Below are positions 1-12,910 of a DNA stretch of 64,000 bases, piece after piece (the stretch's first letter is position 1; the number at the start of each line of letters is the position of its first letter). Both the position numbers and the translations under genes were made by a program. This DNA comes from Anaspis maculata (Eukaryota > Arthropoda > Insecta > Coleoptera > Scraptiidae): positions 34,653,681-34,717,680 of the forward strand of contig OX421965.1 of NCBI GenBank assembly GCA_949128115.1, written 5' to 3'. The notes below the pieces were generated by a model that saw nothing but the letters and a program-made list of their open reading frames with translations, was not told where the DNA came from and did not search any database.

Positions 1-510
1 TCCCCCTAGGGGTCAGTGACTACAAGTTTTCTTATGGGACGGTTTCTGTGATGAAATATTACGCCTAAGCCAAATTTGAGTGAATAATGTGGTCAACTAC
101 AGAATTGACATCAAAAACTGCATATTTCACAAAAAAAATTATAACTCTTTCAAAAAACCGATTGAAAAAAATCGTAAACCGTTTTGAGATATTGATATGG
201 GCTTCCCAAAAATAGCATCGGAAAAAATCTGCAATTTTTTTGAACAAAGTAACGGGCGTAAAATCAACCTGTTCGACAAACCTTCCTTTCTCACCCTGTA
301 TATGGTCCCCTATGAAAATGATACTCTGGCCCTGTATGACACTTTGTAGCCAAAGATATGTCCTATCAGATGAAGTTGACCGTTTTGAGATCGCCCCTCT
401 GTTTTTCGAGATATTTTTTCTTGAATTTGGAGGGAAATTTCTAATATCTCTATTTTTCATTGAGCAGTTTATCACCATTAGAACACAAATACCTGCGAAG
501 CAAATGTAGC
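1..510. repeat. Degenerate foldback-related repeat fragment
   Basis: Positions 90-240 resemble the arm of the foldback family at 20406-24488: both have A/T runs, 'caaaaaa', and a 'gttttgagatattgatat' stretch. Positions 288-302 carry a CACCCTGTATATGG end like the foldback at 2892-6245. Open frames here on both strands (65-478 minus, 240-509 plus) are low-complexity and overlap each other. I read them as by-products of the repeat, not genes. The boundaries are not clear. Confidence 0.35.
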
Positions 511-2072
511 TCGTTAAGTTCTCAAGAGATCAGTACTCAACCTATTACTTTGTGGTCAGTAAGTAATAATTTCTGAGATACAGCGTCTGCTAAAACTCAG
601 TGAAAATTACTCAAAATTTATTTCCGGATTTTACGTAACATTTTGCATAGTGTCAGTTCAGGGGTCTAACGTGGACAGCAAATGTGCAGATTCCAATGTG
701 TTTTACATGTTTGGGAAGCCAATTCAACATTTAGTATCACACTTTTGTATAGAAGTCGCTAACTTCAAAATGGTACTTTTTCTCGACTATTGAAATCGAT
801 ACTTGATGTCCCAAAGAATCCCCAAAAATCGATTGTTTTCATACCATGCCATTTGCTTAATTTTTCTAAGTAGGGCAAAACCATCCAGGGAATATATGAA
901 GAACTGAATACCAAAAAAATAACATGTTACGGGATCTTTTTCCTAGTGATGGTTCCTGAGTTATATGGATTGAAAGACTAAAACGATCTATTTGGAAGAA
1001 AGATAGGTACGGACACTAACTGCTGAATGCTGTACGGACCTTGCATTTGATGATGCAAAATGCCACTTAGCAGACGTATTGAATATACCTACTTATATAC
1101 TTTCCACGTCTTAGTATGGGGGCATAGGGTTGCAAAAGGTCTTGCCGTGTGCAGCTTCGTGAGGCTATATAGGGATATGTGCTAATCGATTTTTGGACCA
1201 TCAAGAAATGTGAAAAATTATGGTGGAACATTGGGATCTGTTGCAGGCACATAATGGTGGAGGTGCCAAAATGAGTCTCGCTCGTTAACAATAAAATGGA
1301 TCTAGCTATTCCATTTTACAACGGATCTTGACATTTGTTACGTCAATCTGTAGAGGAAAGAATCCTCTTGGTATCCCATACCATTTTTTGGAAAAAATAT
1401 CCTCTGAAGCTGCCATAGTAATGCCGTAGTAATCGAGTTCTTTTATGCAAAAATACGGAATTTTTTGAAAGTTTTTGGATCTTCTTCATATTTGGCATTT
1501 TGATAGATTCTGGTTTGACCTTCTCGAATTTCTACTTTCCAACTTGTAATTTCCATCCGTCGCGCGGCCATATTGGAAAAAAGGCGGCCAAAAAACACAT
1601 TTCTGACAATATCTCAAAGTTAGTCAATGTGAGATAAAAAATATTATAAGGATATGGAAGCTTGTTCAATTACCTGTCATTTGACATCTCAACCATCTCT
1701 ATGCGACTTGCGGTGCTCAAGATATAGCTTCTGGAAGCATTGAATTTCGCTGTTTCAACACCACGCCTATACCTATGCTGCTTACTTGTTGGAATTTATT
1801 TGCATCTATCTATCTATAATCAGTAGCAAAGAGCTGTCGACGGTCAACTTGGTTGTGACATGTTTGGCTAATTTGCTTAAATGGTTAGCAAGTTACCAAT
1901 TTCTAAAAATCGAAAAAAGTGAAATTTGACATCCTGTATCTTTCTTAGGGAGCAAGTGACAGGCACGTATGTTATATTCTTATGAATCAAGAGGATGAGG
2001 AGAATCTTATCCCAAAGTTTGGTCGATTGAAACTGAAACACCCTGTATAAAAGCAGCGATCGTCGCCTTACG
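511..2072. other. No recognisable feature
   Basis: AT-rich sequence with no supported coding region. A short CACCCTGTATA motif at about 2038-2048, followed by TATAAAAG, may be another fragment end of the TATACAGGGTG repeat class. Otherwise I see nothing. Confidence 0.4.
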
Positions 2073-2213
2073 ACCAATATTGAATTGGAAGCGATCGAGT
2101 GCGAAACGAGCGAAGTAGTAATCGGCTATATTCCTAAGTTAATAATTGTTGGCGTGTATTTATTGTAGTACGCAGTAATAAACAGTGTGTTTTGAAACGA
2201 TCGTCTCAATTAT
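2073..2213 (+). repeat. Dispersed repeat, copy 1 (LTR- or UTR-like)
   Basis: About 140 bp that recurs at 30460-30605 in the same orientation. The shared core runs from TTGTTGGCGTGTATTTATT through TACGCAGTAATAAACAGTG to ACGATCGTCTCAATTAT. A TATAAAAG motif lies about 25 bp upstream of this copy, and the core holds AATAAA. Both would suit a fragment of an LTR, but no partner LTR, TSD or coding region is visible. The sequence shows only that it is repeated; its class is inference. Confidence 0.5.
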
Positions 2214-2891
2214 AATCGGACCCGTACGCGAAATACGTAACAGTATGCTGATTTGCTTAATGCGGCTCAATAATGAGACTGTTATACGCGTCTGATGTGA
2301 AAAGTATTCGCTTATTGTTAAAATAAATAAGTAAAAAACAAAAGAAATTAGTTATTGATGCATGGAAAAAAATCGAATAACTACCTATCAGGTCAAATAT
2401 ACGCATATTTGCTTTTGGGAGTTTGAAGAAACTTGTGAGAAACGTGCTCGATGAAAGGATGAACTACAATGTGGCACATGTCTGCAGAATGTATCCAATA
2501 TTGTCCGGCAAGTTTGCGATGCACGGCTCCTCCGTCAATTGTAGAGGTGCGTGTCTTATTCTCGCGTTGGAGTCTCTGGCAAAGTTTCCCAACAATCATG
2601 TATCCTTGGACTTTTGAGCTATTATTATTTTTGCTGACATAGACAAAAAAAACAGGTCCCTACTAATTATGGTGGTTCTTCATGGTGATTCAAAACTGAT
2701 GGACAAGGGAAGGGCTCCAGTACGTATCAATGAAGTCAAATCGGGGAGTCAAACAGAAATACATATCCTTAATACTTGAAGTACAGAAGGATCTTCTTGC
2801 ATGACTGGTTGGGAAAAAGGGCACTTGTGTGCGTTGTGCCACAATCAGATTGTCAAATTGGAACAAATCGAGCACGTCAGGCCACTTAACC
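2214..2891. other. No recognisable feature
   Basis: An open frame at 2423-2617 (64 codons) has no recognisable domain and is overlapped by an equally long antisense frame, so I do not call it. The segment at about 2735-2770 weakly resembles the foldback arm that starts at 2892. Confidence 0.35.
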
Positions 2892-3159
2892 ATATACAGG
2901 GTGGCCCAACGAAAACAGAACAGAGGGGTTTTCAGGCATTTCACCTCATTTTTTTTAAAAAAGCTCGAACAGGTCGATTTTTATATTGAGGGGGACATCT
3001 GAAACATACATTGGCGGATTTCTATCTTTAGCCCTCTCACCCCCACCCGCCCAAACTTTGAAGTTTCAAATGACACCACCCACTTTGCGATACATTAAAT
3101 TGAAGAGAATTAAATTCTCTTTTTGAAAAAATATTTCTATAATTTCCAACTCCACCCCC

Positions 3160-5416
3160 ATGGGCGCCCGGAGGGGGAGGCAAGGGGGGGCACTTGCCCC
3201 CCCCTGGCTCCGGAGCAGCTGAATAAATTCTTCCTTACGAAAAAAAATTTTTTTTCAAGAAAGGAAAAAAACAATTCATTTTTGAAAGAAAAAACTTTGA
3301 GAAGGTAATTTACATTTTCTTGAATTGTTAGAGCAATTTGAAATTTCATTAGGCTTCTACCTGAATTAGATAGCTACCCGTAAAGTCATAAAATAGGTAG
3401 ATAGGTAGGTAGGTAGGGGTAACGATCTGCAATTTGTGCATTCCAGCTACCAGCTCCACTGCCCAATTAGGCCAGGCGGTATGTCGGTAAAATCACTACA
3501 ATCTGGAAAAAACTCCGACCAAAGCTTTTATGGTGTCAAACTCTTCGTAAGGTCAGTAGTTATCTACCACTGAGTTTCCGCCCAAAAACGAGTTGTGCTG
3601 ATTCCTCCACATCTGCGCGAAGGTAAAGGATGCCTCAAAAGTGCAAGAAGACCTGTTGAACCTTCGTACTTTTTCGTTATATTTGCCTAAATGCAAACGT
3701 ACAACTCTTACGCAAACATTGGGAGCATCTGACATCATCTCTGTGCCAGTCTTACTGTTGAAAAAAAAGATTTCTTTGTGCGAGTCAGATAAATTACATT
3801 TTAACGTTTTTCCACACAAGAAAACGATGGAGCAACATGTATTTTGTATGTTTTCTAATAACTCGTATCCATTGAAACCATTTATGGCATCAAAATTTCA
3901 ATAACAGCATTTTTGAAGATGTTGCCCGATAAGAAGTGAATAATTTTCACCCGCCTGTTCAGCAGCAATTTTTTCAATTTTACTTAACACCGTTTGCGAA
4001 AATTTTATAAGGAATGGAAAGCTCAAACTCTTCTCTAACGATATCGTGCCTGGCTTAACCGCGGCACGCACTTGAAAGTCTAAAAAACTGATTTCTTTTC
4101 GAGAGGTCCTGTTTCACCCGCGTGCGGCCGTGCCTACTTGACATAGACCGGACTGATTACACGAGCTTAGAAATGTACTCTTTTCCAGCTTTAAAACGCG
4201 ACCATTATTATTAGGACTTTGTACATTGATTTATGAAGAAATTATATATTATTTTATCATTAATGATCGTGTTTTAAAGCTGGAAAAGAGTACATTTCCA
4301 AGCTTGTGTAATCAGTCCGGTCTATGTCAAGTAGGCACGGCCGCACACGGATAAAATGGAACCGCTCAAAAAGAAATCAGTTTCCTACACTTTCAAAAAG
4401 CGTGCCGCGGTTAAGCCAGATATAATATCATTAGAAAACAGTTCCAGCTTGTCATTCCCTATAAAATTTTCGAGAACGGTGTTTGGTAAAATTGAAAAAA
4501 CTGCTGCTGAACAGGCATGTGAAAATTATTCACTTCTTAGCGGGCAACATCTTCAAAAATGCTGTTATTGAAATTTCAACGCCATGAATGGGTTGAGTAA
4601 GTACAAGTTATTAGAAAACATCCAAAATACATGTTGCTTCATCGTTTTCTTGTGTGGAAAAACAATAAAATGTGATTTATCTGACCCGCACAAAAAAATC
4701 TTTTTTTTTCAACAGTAAGACTGGCACAGAGATGATGACAAATGCTTCCAATGTTTGCGTAAGAGTTGTACGTTTCCATTGAGGCGAATAAAATGAAAAA
4801 GTACGAGGGTTTAACAGGTCTTTTTGCACCTTCAAGACATTTTTACCTTTGGGCAGACGTGGAGGAATCAGCACAACTCGTTTTTGGGCGGAAACTCAGT
4901 GGTAGATACCTACTGACCTTACGAAGAGTTTGACACCATAAAAGCTTTGGTCGGAATTTTTTCTATCCAGAATGACCTACCGCCTGGCCTAAATATAGGG
5001 TGAAATGATTGTTATTTTTTCCGTTTGGTATAAACACTGTAAAGAGCTTTGGATTAAAAGCAGTTTATTATCAAAACATTTCTAAGAACTAATAAGCCAC
5101 TAAAAAGCTGCAGACTGGTGGGGGCAGAGGGCTGCCGCTGTGCCGCAGCTCTGCTTGCTCTACACACAGTAAATTTTTATACATTTTGTACAAAATTACA
5201 AATTTTAATAAATTTCTCTAAAGTTAAGTTTAATTTTCAAATATATTTCCTTATTTTCGCACAATAATTATTATCACCATTATTATTATTATTCGAAAAA
5301 ATTTTCGTCTGCGGCGCTAATCTAAAGGACTTCGCAAATTAGGCCAGGTAGGTATGTGACGTTCTCTAACTAAAGCTATTTGCCCCCCCCTGACAAAAAT
5401 CCTGCGGGCGCCCATG
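3160..5416. mobile_element. TIR element (ATGGGCGCCCG ends) with 9-bp TSD, nested in the foldback
   Basis: It begins ATGGGCGCCCGG and ends GCGGGCGCCCATG, flanked by identical TCCACCCCC at 3151-3159 and 5417-5425. The ends continue into C/G-rich sequence (the cttgccccccccctgg-like and tgcccccccctgac stretches). It carries no transposase frame; the open frame at 3123-3308 spans the left end and is low-complexity. TSD length and TIR would fit a hAT- or P-type element, but I cannot assign a superfamily from this. A separate foldback element lies inside it. Confidence 0.7.
3468..4991. mobile_element. TAGGCC foldback element, copy 1 (3-bp TSD AAT)
   Basis: Starts TAGGCCAGGCGGTA and ends TACCGCCTGGCCTA, with AAT on both sides (3465-3467, 4992-4994). 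Almost the whole 1524 bp is two inverted arms of about 700 bp around a short AT-rich centre near 4230. The 'ttccagctttaaaacgcgac' stretch at about 4175-4205 mirrors 'cgtgttttaaagctggaa' at about 4268-4285. A second full copy is at 39060-40584 with its own 3-bp TSD (ACC). Open frames in the arms (3641-3904 plus, 4677-4874 minus) are mirror copies of each other and have no known domain. Three-base TSDs occur in PIF/Harbinger- and CACTA-type DNA transposons; no transposase is present to decide. Confidence 0.8.
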
Positions 5417-6245
5417 TCCACCCCCCTTCTTCCTAAAATTGTCAGAAATTCCAATGTAATTTTTTTGATCTCTTAGTCTCTTTAGTTCAGTCAACGTCAT
5501 CCTGCACAGCATCGAGGGAGAAGATTTTCTGTGTAAAAAGTGCCACCCAAATTCACCCATTCACTCCCCCACCTCAACTTCAAAATCTAAAATGACACTA
5601 CCTACTTTGTGGTACATCAAATTGAAGGGCATTGAATTCGCTTCCTGAATAAAATATTTTAAGAATTTTCAAAAAGCCCCCTTTCTCCCTAAAATACTCC
5701 GAATGTTCAATTTATCAGGAGAGGGGTTGAAAATTCAAAAAAAATTGTTTCCAGAAAGAGAAATCAATTTCCTTTCATTCGATGTATCACAAAGTAGGTG
5801 ATGTCTGTTAAGTTTTGAAATTGGGGTGGGGGAGAGGAAAGGGGTGAATTTGGGTAACACTTTTCTCCACCGAAAATTTTCTCCTTAGATGCTATTTAGG
5901 ATGACGTTGATTAAATTGAAGAGAATTGAGGGGTCGAGGATATAAAATGGGACAGTCATAGAAATTTAGGAAGATGGGGGGTGGGGTTGAAAGTTTTGAA
6001 AATATTTTTTTCATAAAAAGAATTTAATTCTCTTTGATTTGATGTATCGCAAAGTAGATGGTGTCATTTGAAATTCCAAAGTTGAGGTGGGTAGGGGTGA
6101 GGGAGCTGAAGATAGAAACTTGCCAATGTATGTTTCAGATGTCCCCCTCGATATAAAAATCGACCTGTCTGAGCTTTTTTCCAAAAAATTATGTGAAATG
6201 CCCGAAAGCCCCTCTGTTCTGTTTTCGTTGGGCCACCCTGTATAT

Positions 6246-9200
6246 CACTATTATTATACCTACGTCCTTCCCGCCTCTATATCAACAAAGGTAATGTTAC
6301 TCTCGTTCCTCTTGATATGTAAGGGCTAAAAGGGCTATCTATATCTTATAGTGTGTAAGATGCGATAAGTAAGTAGGTTCGTGTGGAATTGATGAGATCG
6401 GATAATTTCTTAGTAGTTTCTTCTTCCCTCCTCTGCTGCATCTTTTGTGTGCTAGTGTACACGCGTCCAGGACACCGTGCTCCTGTCCTGCCAGTCAGCC
6501 ATTTCACTAGCCAAATTCATAGTCAACAGAAAGTAAGAAAAAAGAAGATGAGCAATTTTTAAGCACCGCATCAGGGACTGTATTAAAAAGAAATTGAGAG
6601 TCGTATTGCAGGTTTATATGCGAACCAGATGTCTGCCGGCATGATAAATTCATATACATGGGTTGTGAAAAGTTCGATCGGAAAATCAAACATATACCCG
6701 GGAGTTTTATTTATACAAGGAATAAAGTCGAGGCGATGAGCGAAAACGGAAGAATATGGTGCAATGGTGACAGTCAATGCCTGATCAAAATGCAAGAAAC
6801 AGCTCAGCTGAAGAGCTTGTGGTGTGGTGGTAGCGCGTTCGACAGCCACATCAGAAGTTCCACTGTGGGCGCTCGAATTTTCATTTCAAGCTCTTTGATT
6901 TAGTTGGAATGCTTGCGCTGAAGACAATGTGTGTCGCATAGCACGTGAAATACGAACGATGGTGCCGACCCTATGCGATGTTGGTGGTCGTTAAAAATCC
7001 TAACCCTGTGTTGGAACACACAGGAGTTCGTTAAAATTCCCGGTATAGTGGAAGATAGCATTCACCGGCGTCGATGTTGGGCCTCGTTGCGGCAATAGGC
7101 CGACATTAAATGAACGAATAGAAAAAACAGCTTTTCTGATGGAACGCTTCGACAGCAGAATTTTTAATCATAGTCTTGAATCTTTACAGGATGTTCTTGA
7201 TTACTCAGACGCTTCCCGATAATTGGTCTTGTTTCTGTTAGATAAGGCATTGTTTGATTGCATTGATATAGGTACCCATCATGATATCATGTCTACTTCT
7301 AACCTCCTATATGGTTCTGAAAATACGTCAACCGATAAAAAATGAATAGTATCAATATTTGATCGGGGAGATCAGTCTTCATTGAATAATTACATCAATC
7401 AATATTAATTAACGAGCAAATATTGTAAACCATACAGCCAATTTTGAGGTTATTTACAAGAAAAATTGTTAGCAAAATTGGATAGCGTAAATTTACTCTG
7501 AGGCCATTATATGCGATTCGACTTCCGTGCCTATTTGTAATAGGTCAGCGGTGACAGGCTGCTCCTTCCTAAATGCAGTGTAAAGCATAATTTGTCAGGT
7601 TTATGTACTTGAGCTTAATTGCATTAGTTTGACCACTGTGCGCTGACTTGGTTAGGTAGTTTAGCACCGCAGGTACCTACTATGCATCAAGGAAATTCAC
7701 AGCTCAATCATTCATGGCGCAAAAGTTGGATGTCATCGTGAGCAAACTATCTACTCTACTCTTTAAATAAACTACATGGTACAACGTACTGTTACAAGCG
7801 CAACCAGACCAGCAGGCTGTCCTATCCGATTCTATAAAGAATGAAATAATCATTGCCTAATAATAAAAGTGGAGCATCTGTTCGGTGGCAGGCAGCTCTT
7901 GTAATTTGCTGCAATTTTATTGTGTGATTCATTCTAGACAAGATTTAGCTGTCAATAATAACAGGTCATTATTTCAGGTATCAGCAAATTGACTATATTC
8001 ACTTGAGTTACAGTGTGCGGAAAACCAGATAGGTATACAAATGAGCTCATTTAAATTTATGCGCCATTCCTTTGCCTTTGCAAATATTGCTCGTGCGATG
8101 TACATTACATGGGAAACAGAGGACGACAACCCGGAAACAAGGCAAGGAAAAGATAATTTGCGTAGGTGAATCAAAGCTGGCGATAATTTAATTACGAAGC
8201 AATGTTTGTGCACTGCCCAGGGTCGGTTCCGGCAGTCAAATTCAGTTTGCCGTGCTTTGATCAGGCCTCGTTACAGCAGGACCCTGTTTGCCTCCGTCTT
8301 CGGTCGGCAGGACGGACAGGCATGAGCAGCACCACAACAAAACTACCACGACAGCCCATACGTTCACCTATATCTACCGACTTCATGCGGCTTTTTAATT
8401 CGCCCCGATTTTCCAACGACCCATCAATCTCTCGACGTCGGTTTAATCCGAAACTTCAGATCGGACATGTTTGGGTGTACCTATGTGCACGAGTGTGGAA
8501 ATAATAATTATGTCACTTGAAATGATTCCTCTATGTTACCGCTAGAAAAATCGCGCAGACACTTAACTTTGAAAAGTTACTGATTTGATAATAAGTATAG
8601 GTGCACATGACAGTGAACGCAAACAATAAAAAGTGAGATAATCATTTTGCGTGCCCGCGGGGTCAAACGGCTATAATCGCTCAATCATATTAGTCATTCT
8701 CCCTCCAAAACTGTCTGTCCCCATCATCCCTCAATTAATCTCAGTAAGCATAGAATCATGGACAAATAAAATTATTATGAACCCTCATGTTGGACGACAA
8801 GAGACCTGATGGCCAGAGGTATCTACGACTTTCCACGCGAAAAAATGTGAAAATATTATGGACACTCAGGAAACTCAACAAGACTCTTGTCATTCGCTTA
8901 CACAATTTCACAGCACTGAAACCATTGGTTTTGATGTAAATTATCTGAGTCTACAGTTCAACTTCTTTGTTTTTGGAAATTTAGTAATTCTAATGATCAT
9001 GGCGGTTTTTTTGGGGTCGCAAACTGTGAAGACATTTTGAGCCATTCGGCATTTTTGGCGTCGTGAGAATTTCAACATCACACCAATAGGGAGCGCAAGT
9101 GTCGAAATGTAGGGGAAGGTTACTTGAAATGGGATACTTAAGGTTTGACTCTTAGAAATAATAGCTGAATGAAGCAAACCTCATCTAATTATGTCTAATT

Positions 9201-10683
9201 ATTTCTTGCTCAGTTTTATATCATAACCCCAAAGAGTTTTTGGAACAAAAATGTATTTTCCGAAATATAACTATTGTTCCAAAAAATGTCGATAGATGAT
9301 AGATTATCCTTGTCTATTCAAAATATGATAAGCAGACATTCAAATTCCAAGTTATTATTATGAAAACGACTAGGTAGGTTATAACAGACATGTAAAATAT
9401 GAAAATAAACAACCATTCTTAGGTAACAAAACACAATCAAAGTAAACATCTTTTAATAATGCATAAGACAATAAAAAAGAAAAAATCAGACTTCAAGACA
9501 GAAAGTCACAAAAGTAGTCTCCTCCTTCTTCATCTACCCTGGCGCAGGCATCATGGACCTACCTTCTGCACCTCACGCATCTGGGATATCCCGTTTTACG
9601 GGATGACAAAAATCCCGTTTTACCCGAACACTCATATTTGACATTCGATTTTTTTTTCTCACGTAACCTCAAAGTGAATAAAAAACGAGGGTGCGTGACC
9701 ATAGTCACCCTCGGAAGAAGTAAAACTTCTATAGATATGAATCAATCAGCAAACAACGTTCGAAGAGGTGTTTTTTTCGTACTCCCGCTCCGCTCCCTAA
9801 CGATTTGTATCATCTTGTTTTTCTTAATATCAATCTTATTATTATTATTATTACTATGAGTCACTCAAAGGGCAGAATACTTTCGACACGACTTTTCCAC
9901 GATTAGACTTCTTTTGTTTCTTTTCTCGCTGCGATCGGCGCCTAAACTCCCATTCTCCGTCAAATGAAGTCTCACTTATACCCCTAATACAATAAATATC
10001 TATTTTCATCAATAATATTCTCCACAAATAATTATGCGAATATGACATCGTGACGGATTTTCTTACTGTACGATTTTCCCCGTTATATTACAGCACGGTG
10101 AAAACTGTGTTCTGACAGGCACAGCATGGCTATCTAATAATCTCCACAAAGTATAAGAATGTCGTTTGGAAAACTCGATCCGGTATTAATTTTAATTGAA
10201 AGAATATAAATAAAATACATAGGTATTTACATAGGTATGGAGGTAGGTACCTCGTGAATGTGATTTAAGGTAACTACGTGGTTAACTAGAGTTCCTACAA
10301 TATTATCTTCTTCAATCAAAATAAGGCCGTAGGTTTAATTGAAATAGTGACGGAACTGATATGAGTATTTCCAGTTATGTGCTCGCCACCGTACTTATAT
10401 TTGGAATGTCACATTCAATTGAGGTGAAATCAAACCATTCAAAAAATTAACGAAGAATAATGTCAAAAATCAATTTCCAAACATAAAAATTTGATCATCA
10501 AACCAGTATAATAACATGGCTATACAATCAGCTGACATCTAGAACATTGAGCAACTGTTTCAGCCTCAATTGTCGAAAATTCTTCTTCTCCTCTAGTCTT
10601 TAATCATCTACCCCCGCTTTCCTGCTTAATAGGTACATAGGTACCTGAACGTTGTGTCCACATTTGGGTGTGCGGAATATACC
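6246..10683. other. Long stretch without supported gene
   Basis: Several open frames of 60-100 codons occur (for example 8202-8504 plus and 6583-6849 minus). None shows a domain, a biased composition or a convincing splice context, and antisense frames overlap most of them. A short self-complementary 'atcccgttttacggga' motif lies near 9588-9603. I see nothing else I can support. Confidence 0.4.
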
Positions 10684-10894
10684 CAGGGCCGGGCCTGGCC
10701 TATTTGCCGCCTGCGTGCCACCAAAAAATTGCCGCCTCCTTCACCGGCAGTGGAGAGCTCCACCAAATGCGGGAATGAAAAGAATCCTTCGAAATTCAAC
10801 TTTATTATTATATTACCGCCCCTATAGCTTGCCGCCTGCCATACCCGCCTGATGCGCGCCGAAACGCACTGCACGCCTGCTAGGCCCGGCCCTG
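10684..10894. mobile_element. hAT-type MITE with 8-bp TSD
   Basis: A 211-bp element starting CAGGGCCGGGCCTGG and ending TAGGCCCGGCCCTG, with a perfect 8-bp target duplication AATATACC at 10676-10683 and 10895-10902. A CAGGGCCGG-type terminus and an 8-bp TSD are typical of non-autonomous hAT elements. The interior is GC-rich and partly palindromic ('gccgcctgc' repeats). It has no coding capacity. Confidence 0.8.
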
Positions 10895-10902
10895 AATATA
10901 CC

Positions 10903-12804
10903 TCCCTATCCCTATAATAAATCACATCCGCTCGAATCTATTCAAGCCAAGTCGAGAACCATTCCTGTCGGGCCAACAGTACGACAACACGAAGAGCAGT
11001 CCAGTGTCGGCGGTTAGTAAAAAATAGAACTGAACGCGGCGAACGCCGCAACAGCTTATTCTTCAATTTCCTGGGACGACGCTGGTCACCCCAAGGTCAG
11101 ACAAGGCAACGTTACAGGCGTTCGTTACAACCACTGATGCTATGAACCAATTTCACTCCCATGTGTGGTTCTGCGTTAGTTGTGTGTTGTGATCTAGGCG
11201 CGAGAATAGAAGTTTCACTTCAAAAAAACTTGTTCGTCAAATCGATAGTTCATATCTTAGCTTGAGGTAAATGAATAATGAACATGTTCCCCCCATCACT
11301 TTGCACGTGACTCTTACCAATATGAACCTTTGATATTAGATCAGAAAATCTGAAAACCATAAAACTCACCTGGTATGGCTCGCGCTTTAGCTGGTGTACT
11401 CAAAAGTACGTTTGACCGTTGCATTAGACTAGAGCTTGAGTTCAGTGGATATTGGGTTAGATGGCGATACTTGGTTTCGTCAGAACCCTTGGTATCCCGT
11501 TTTAGCTGAGTATCCCATTTTAAGTAACCTTCCTCTAACTAGAACACGAATCAGGAAGTGAGGTTTTTGCGTATCTCGATGATATCATCGTAGCATTCCC
11601 GTCTTCTGAGTTCCATATTGGAACAACGTTGATTTCTGTCGCTTTGTGTTTCAAGCGGGCTGAATTTACAGTTTTGGGTAAGTGTCAGTTCTGCAGATCT
11701 CTTCCGTTCCTGGCGAGGTTCCTGGGTTTTGTTTTTGATAGTGAATGGTTGATGATTAATCATGGAAAGAAGAAAAGATAAACTGGTAATTTCATATTAA
11801 TACTTAGCATAGGTGCTGTAAGTCGCACAAGAAAACAGAATAGGTGGTGATATACGCGATATCGTTTATTGCAAAGGGAAATTGTTAGAGATGACTAGGC
11901 AAACCAGCCTTAAGTGACAACATGTGGTGTTTCTGTTGAGTAGCACAAATTCATCTTGCTCACATACGTTTAAATCTTCAAGCGAAATACACATTGCCTT
12001 TTATTCTTTTAGTGGGACTATACCACTATTTTCATCTTCCACATACTGTCTTTTTAAGAGTATCTTTTTATTAAAAAAAAAACATGGACAAACAATTTGG
12101 CTTCCGCACAGATTAAGTTAGACCTCAAAAATCTAAAAATGCAAAGAAGTGATTTTTGAAAAATTTGCACTACCTTAAAAACTTGATAAACAATCCTTTA
12201 TCTGAAACACTCACCTGGCTTCTCCCCAGGCGTCCTTCCCTTTAAACTATCCTGGTCACGGCACCACTCTGTGATGGTACGACCCCCCACCCTCCCCCAT
12301 TGATATTTTCATTAGTTTGGCTTCTGATCGTTGGAACCCTTCGTTGTGCCCGTTTTTGTTTGCGTCTTAACCCTTCGATCCGCTTTTGCTCATGAGGATA
12401 ACGACCCGAGGGGAAAGAAGGTGGAGTTCAAGGTGGACTTCAATGGAACACGCTCATTGCCCAGAAATTTACGTTTACTCAAAGCAAAATAAATATAAAA
12501 TGCAAAATTTATTCTTTCATGGTTCTTTCTCAAAACACCTGACATGTGACTGACAAAATGGACAAAATGTACAAAAACAATGTCACAAGCAAACATAAGA
12601 ATCATCACCATAATGAATTGAAAATAACACAACAAAATATGTCAAACTGTCAAACAAAGGAAAAGGAGAGTGACGGTATCGAAAAATAGGTACTCAGGGG
12701 AAGAAGTCCGCCCAAGAAACACCTGAGTTAAACCCAAAGAAAAAGGGCTCTCAAATATGTTTTGACAAAATGTAAGACTCAATGCGACTGTGCTCCCACT
12801 CCCT
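10903..12804. other. No recognisable feature
   Basis: No coding region, RNA gene or clear repeat is recognised. The 12390-12635 minus open frame (81 codons) lacks any domain. Confidence 0.35.
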
Positions 12805-12810
12805 CAACGC

Positions 12811-12910
12811 AGCAAAGTAACGCAAGGTAACGCAAAACACCGCGAAGTAACGCAAAGCAACGCAAAGCAACGCAAAGCAACGCAAAGTAACGCAAAGTAA
12901 CGCGTAATAA
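12811..12910. repeat. 10-bp minisatellite CGCAAAGTAA
   Basis: About ten tandem copies of a 10-bp unit (variants CGCAAAGTAA, CGCAAAGCAA, CGCGAAGTAA). Because the unit is not a multiple of three, all antisense frames stay open and give repeated RYFALLCVTL-type peptides. The open frames at 12751-12998 are therefore artefacts of the repeat. Confidence 0.9.

Larger units (their letters stand above)
2892..6245. mobile_element. Outer foldback element (TATACAGGGTGGCC ends), host of two nested insertions
   Basis: The left end ATATACAGGGTGGCCCAACG is the inverted repeat of the right end, which reads ...GGGCCACCCTGTATAT. The match continues inward for hundreds of bases: for example, the 'gggggacatctgaaacatac' stretch at about 2990-3010 mirrors 'gtatgtttcagatgtccccc' at about 6127-6146. 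With the inserted 2.26-kb element removed, the remainder (2892-3159 joined to 5426-6245) is one palindrome of about 1.1 kb centred near 5690. TA dinucleotides flank both ends. No transposase is present, so it is non-autonomous. Related single-arm fragments lie at 49010-49160, 51010-51160 and 53340-53480. Confidence 0.75.

Noticed and set aside
3553..3904. Conserved 80-90-residue proteins recurring near 3.6, 4.7, 39.3 and 40.2 kb
   Set aside because: These are the arms of the TAGGCC foldback read in both directions; similarity is at DNA level, with frameshifts between copies.
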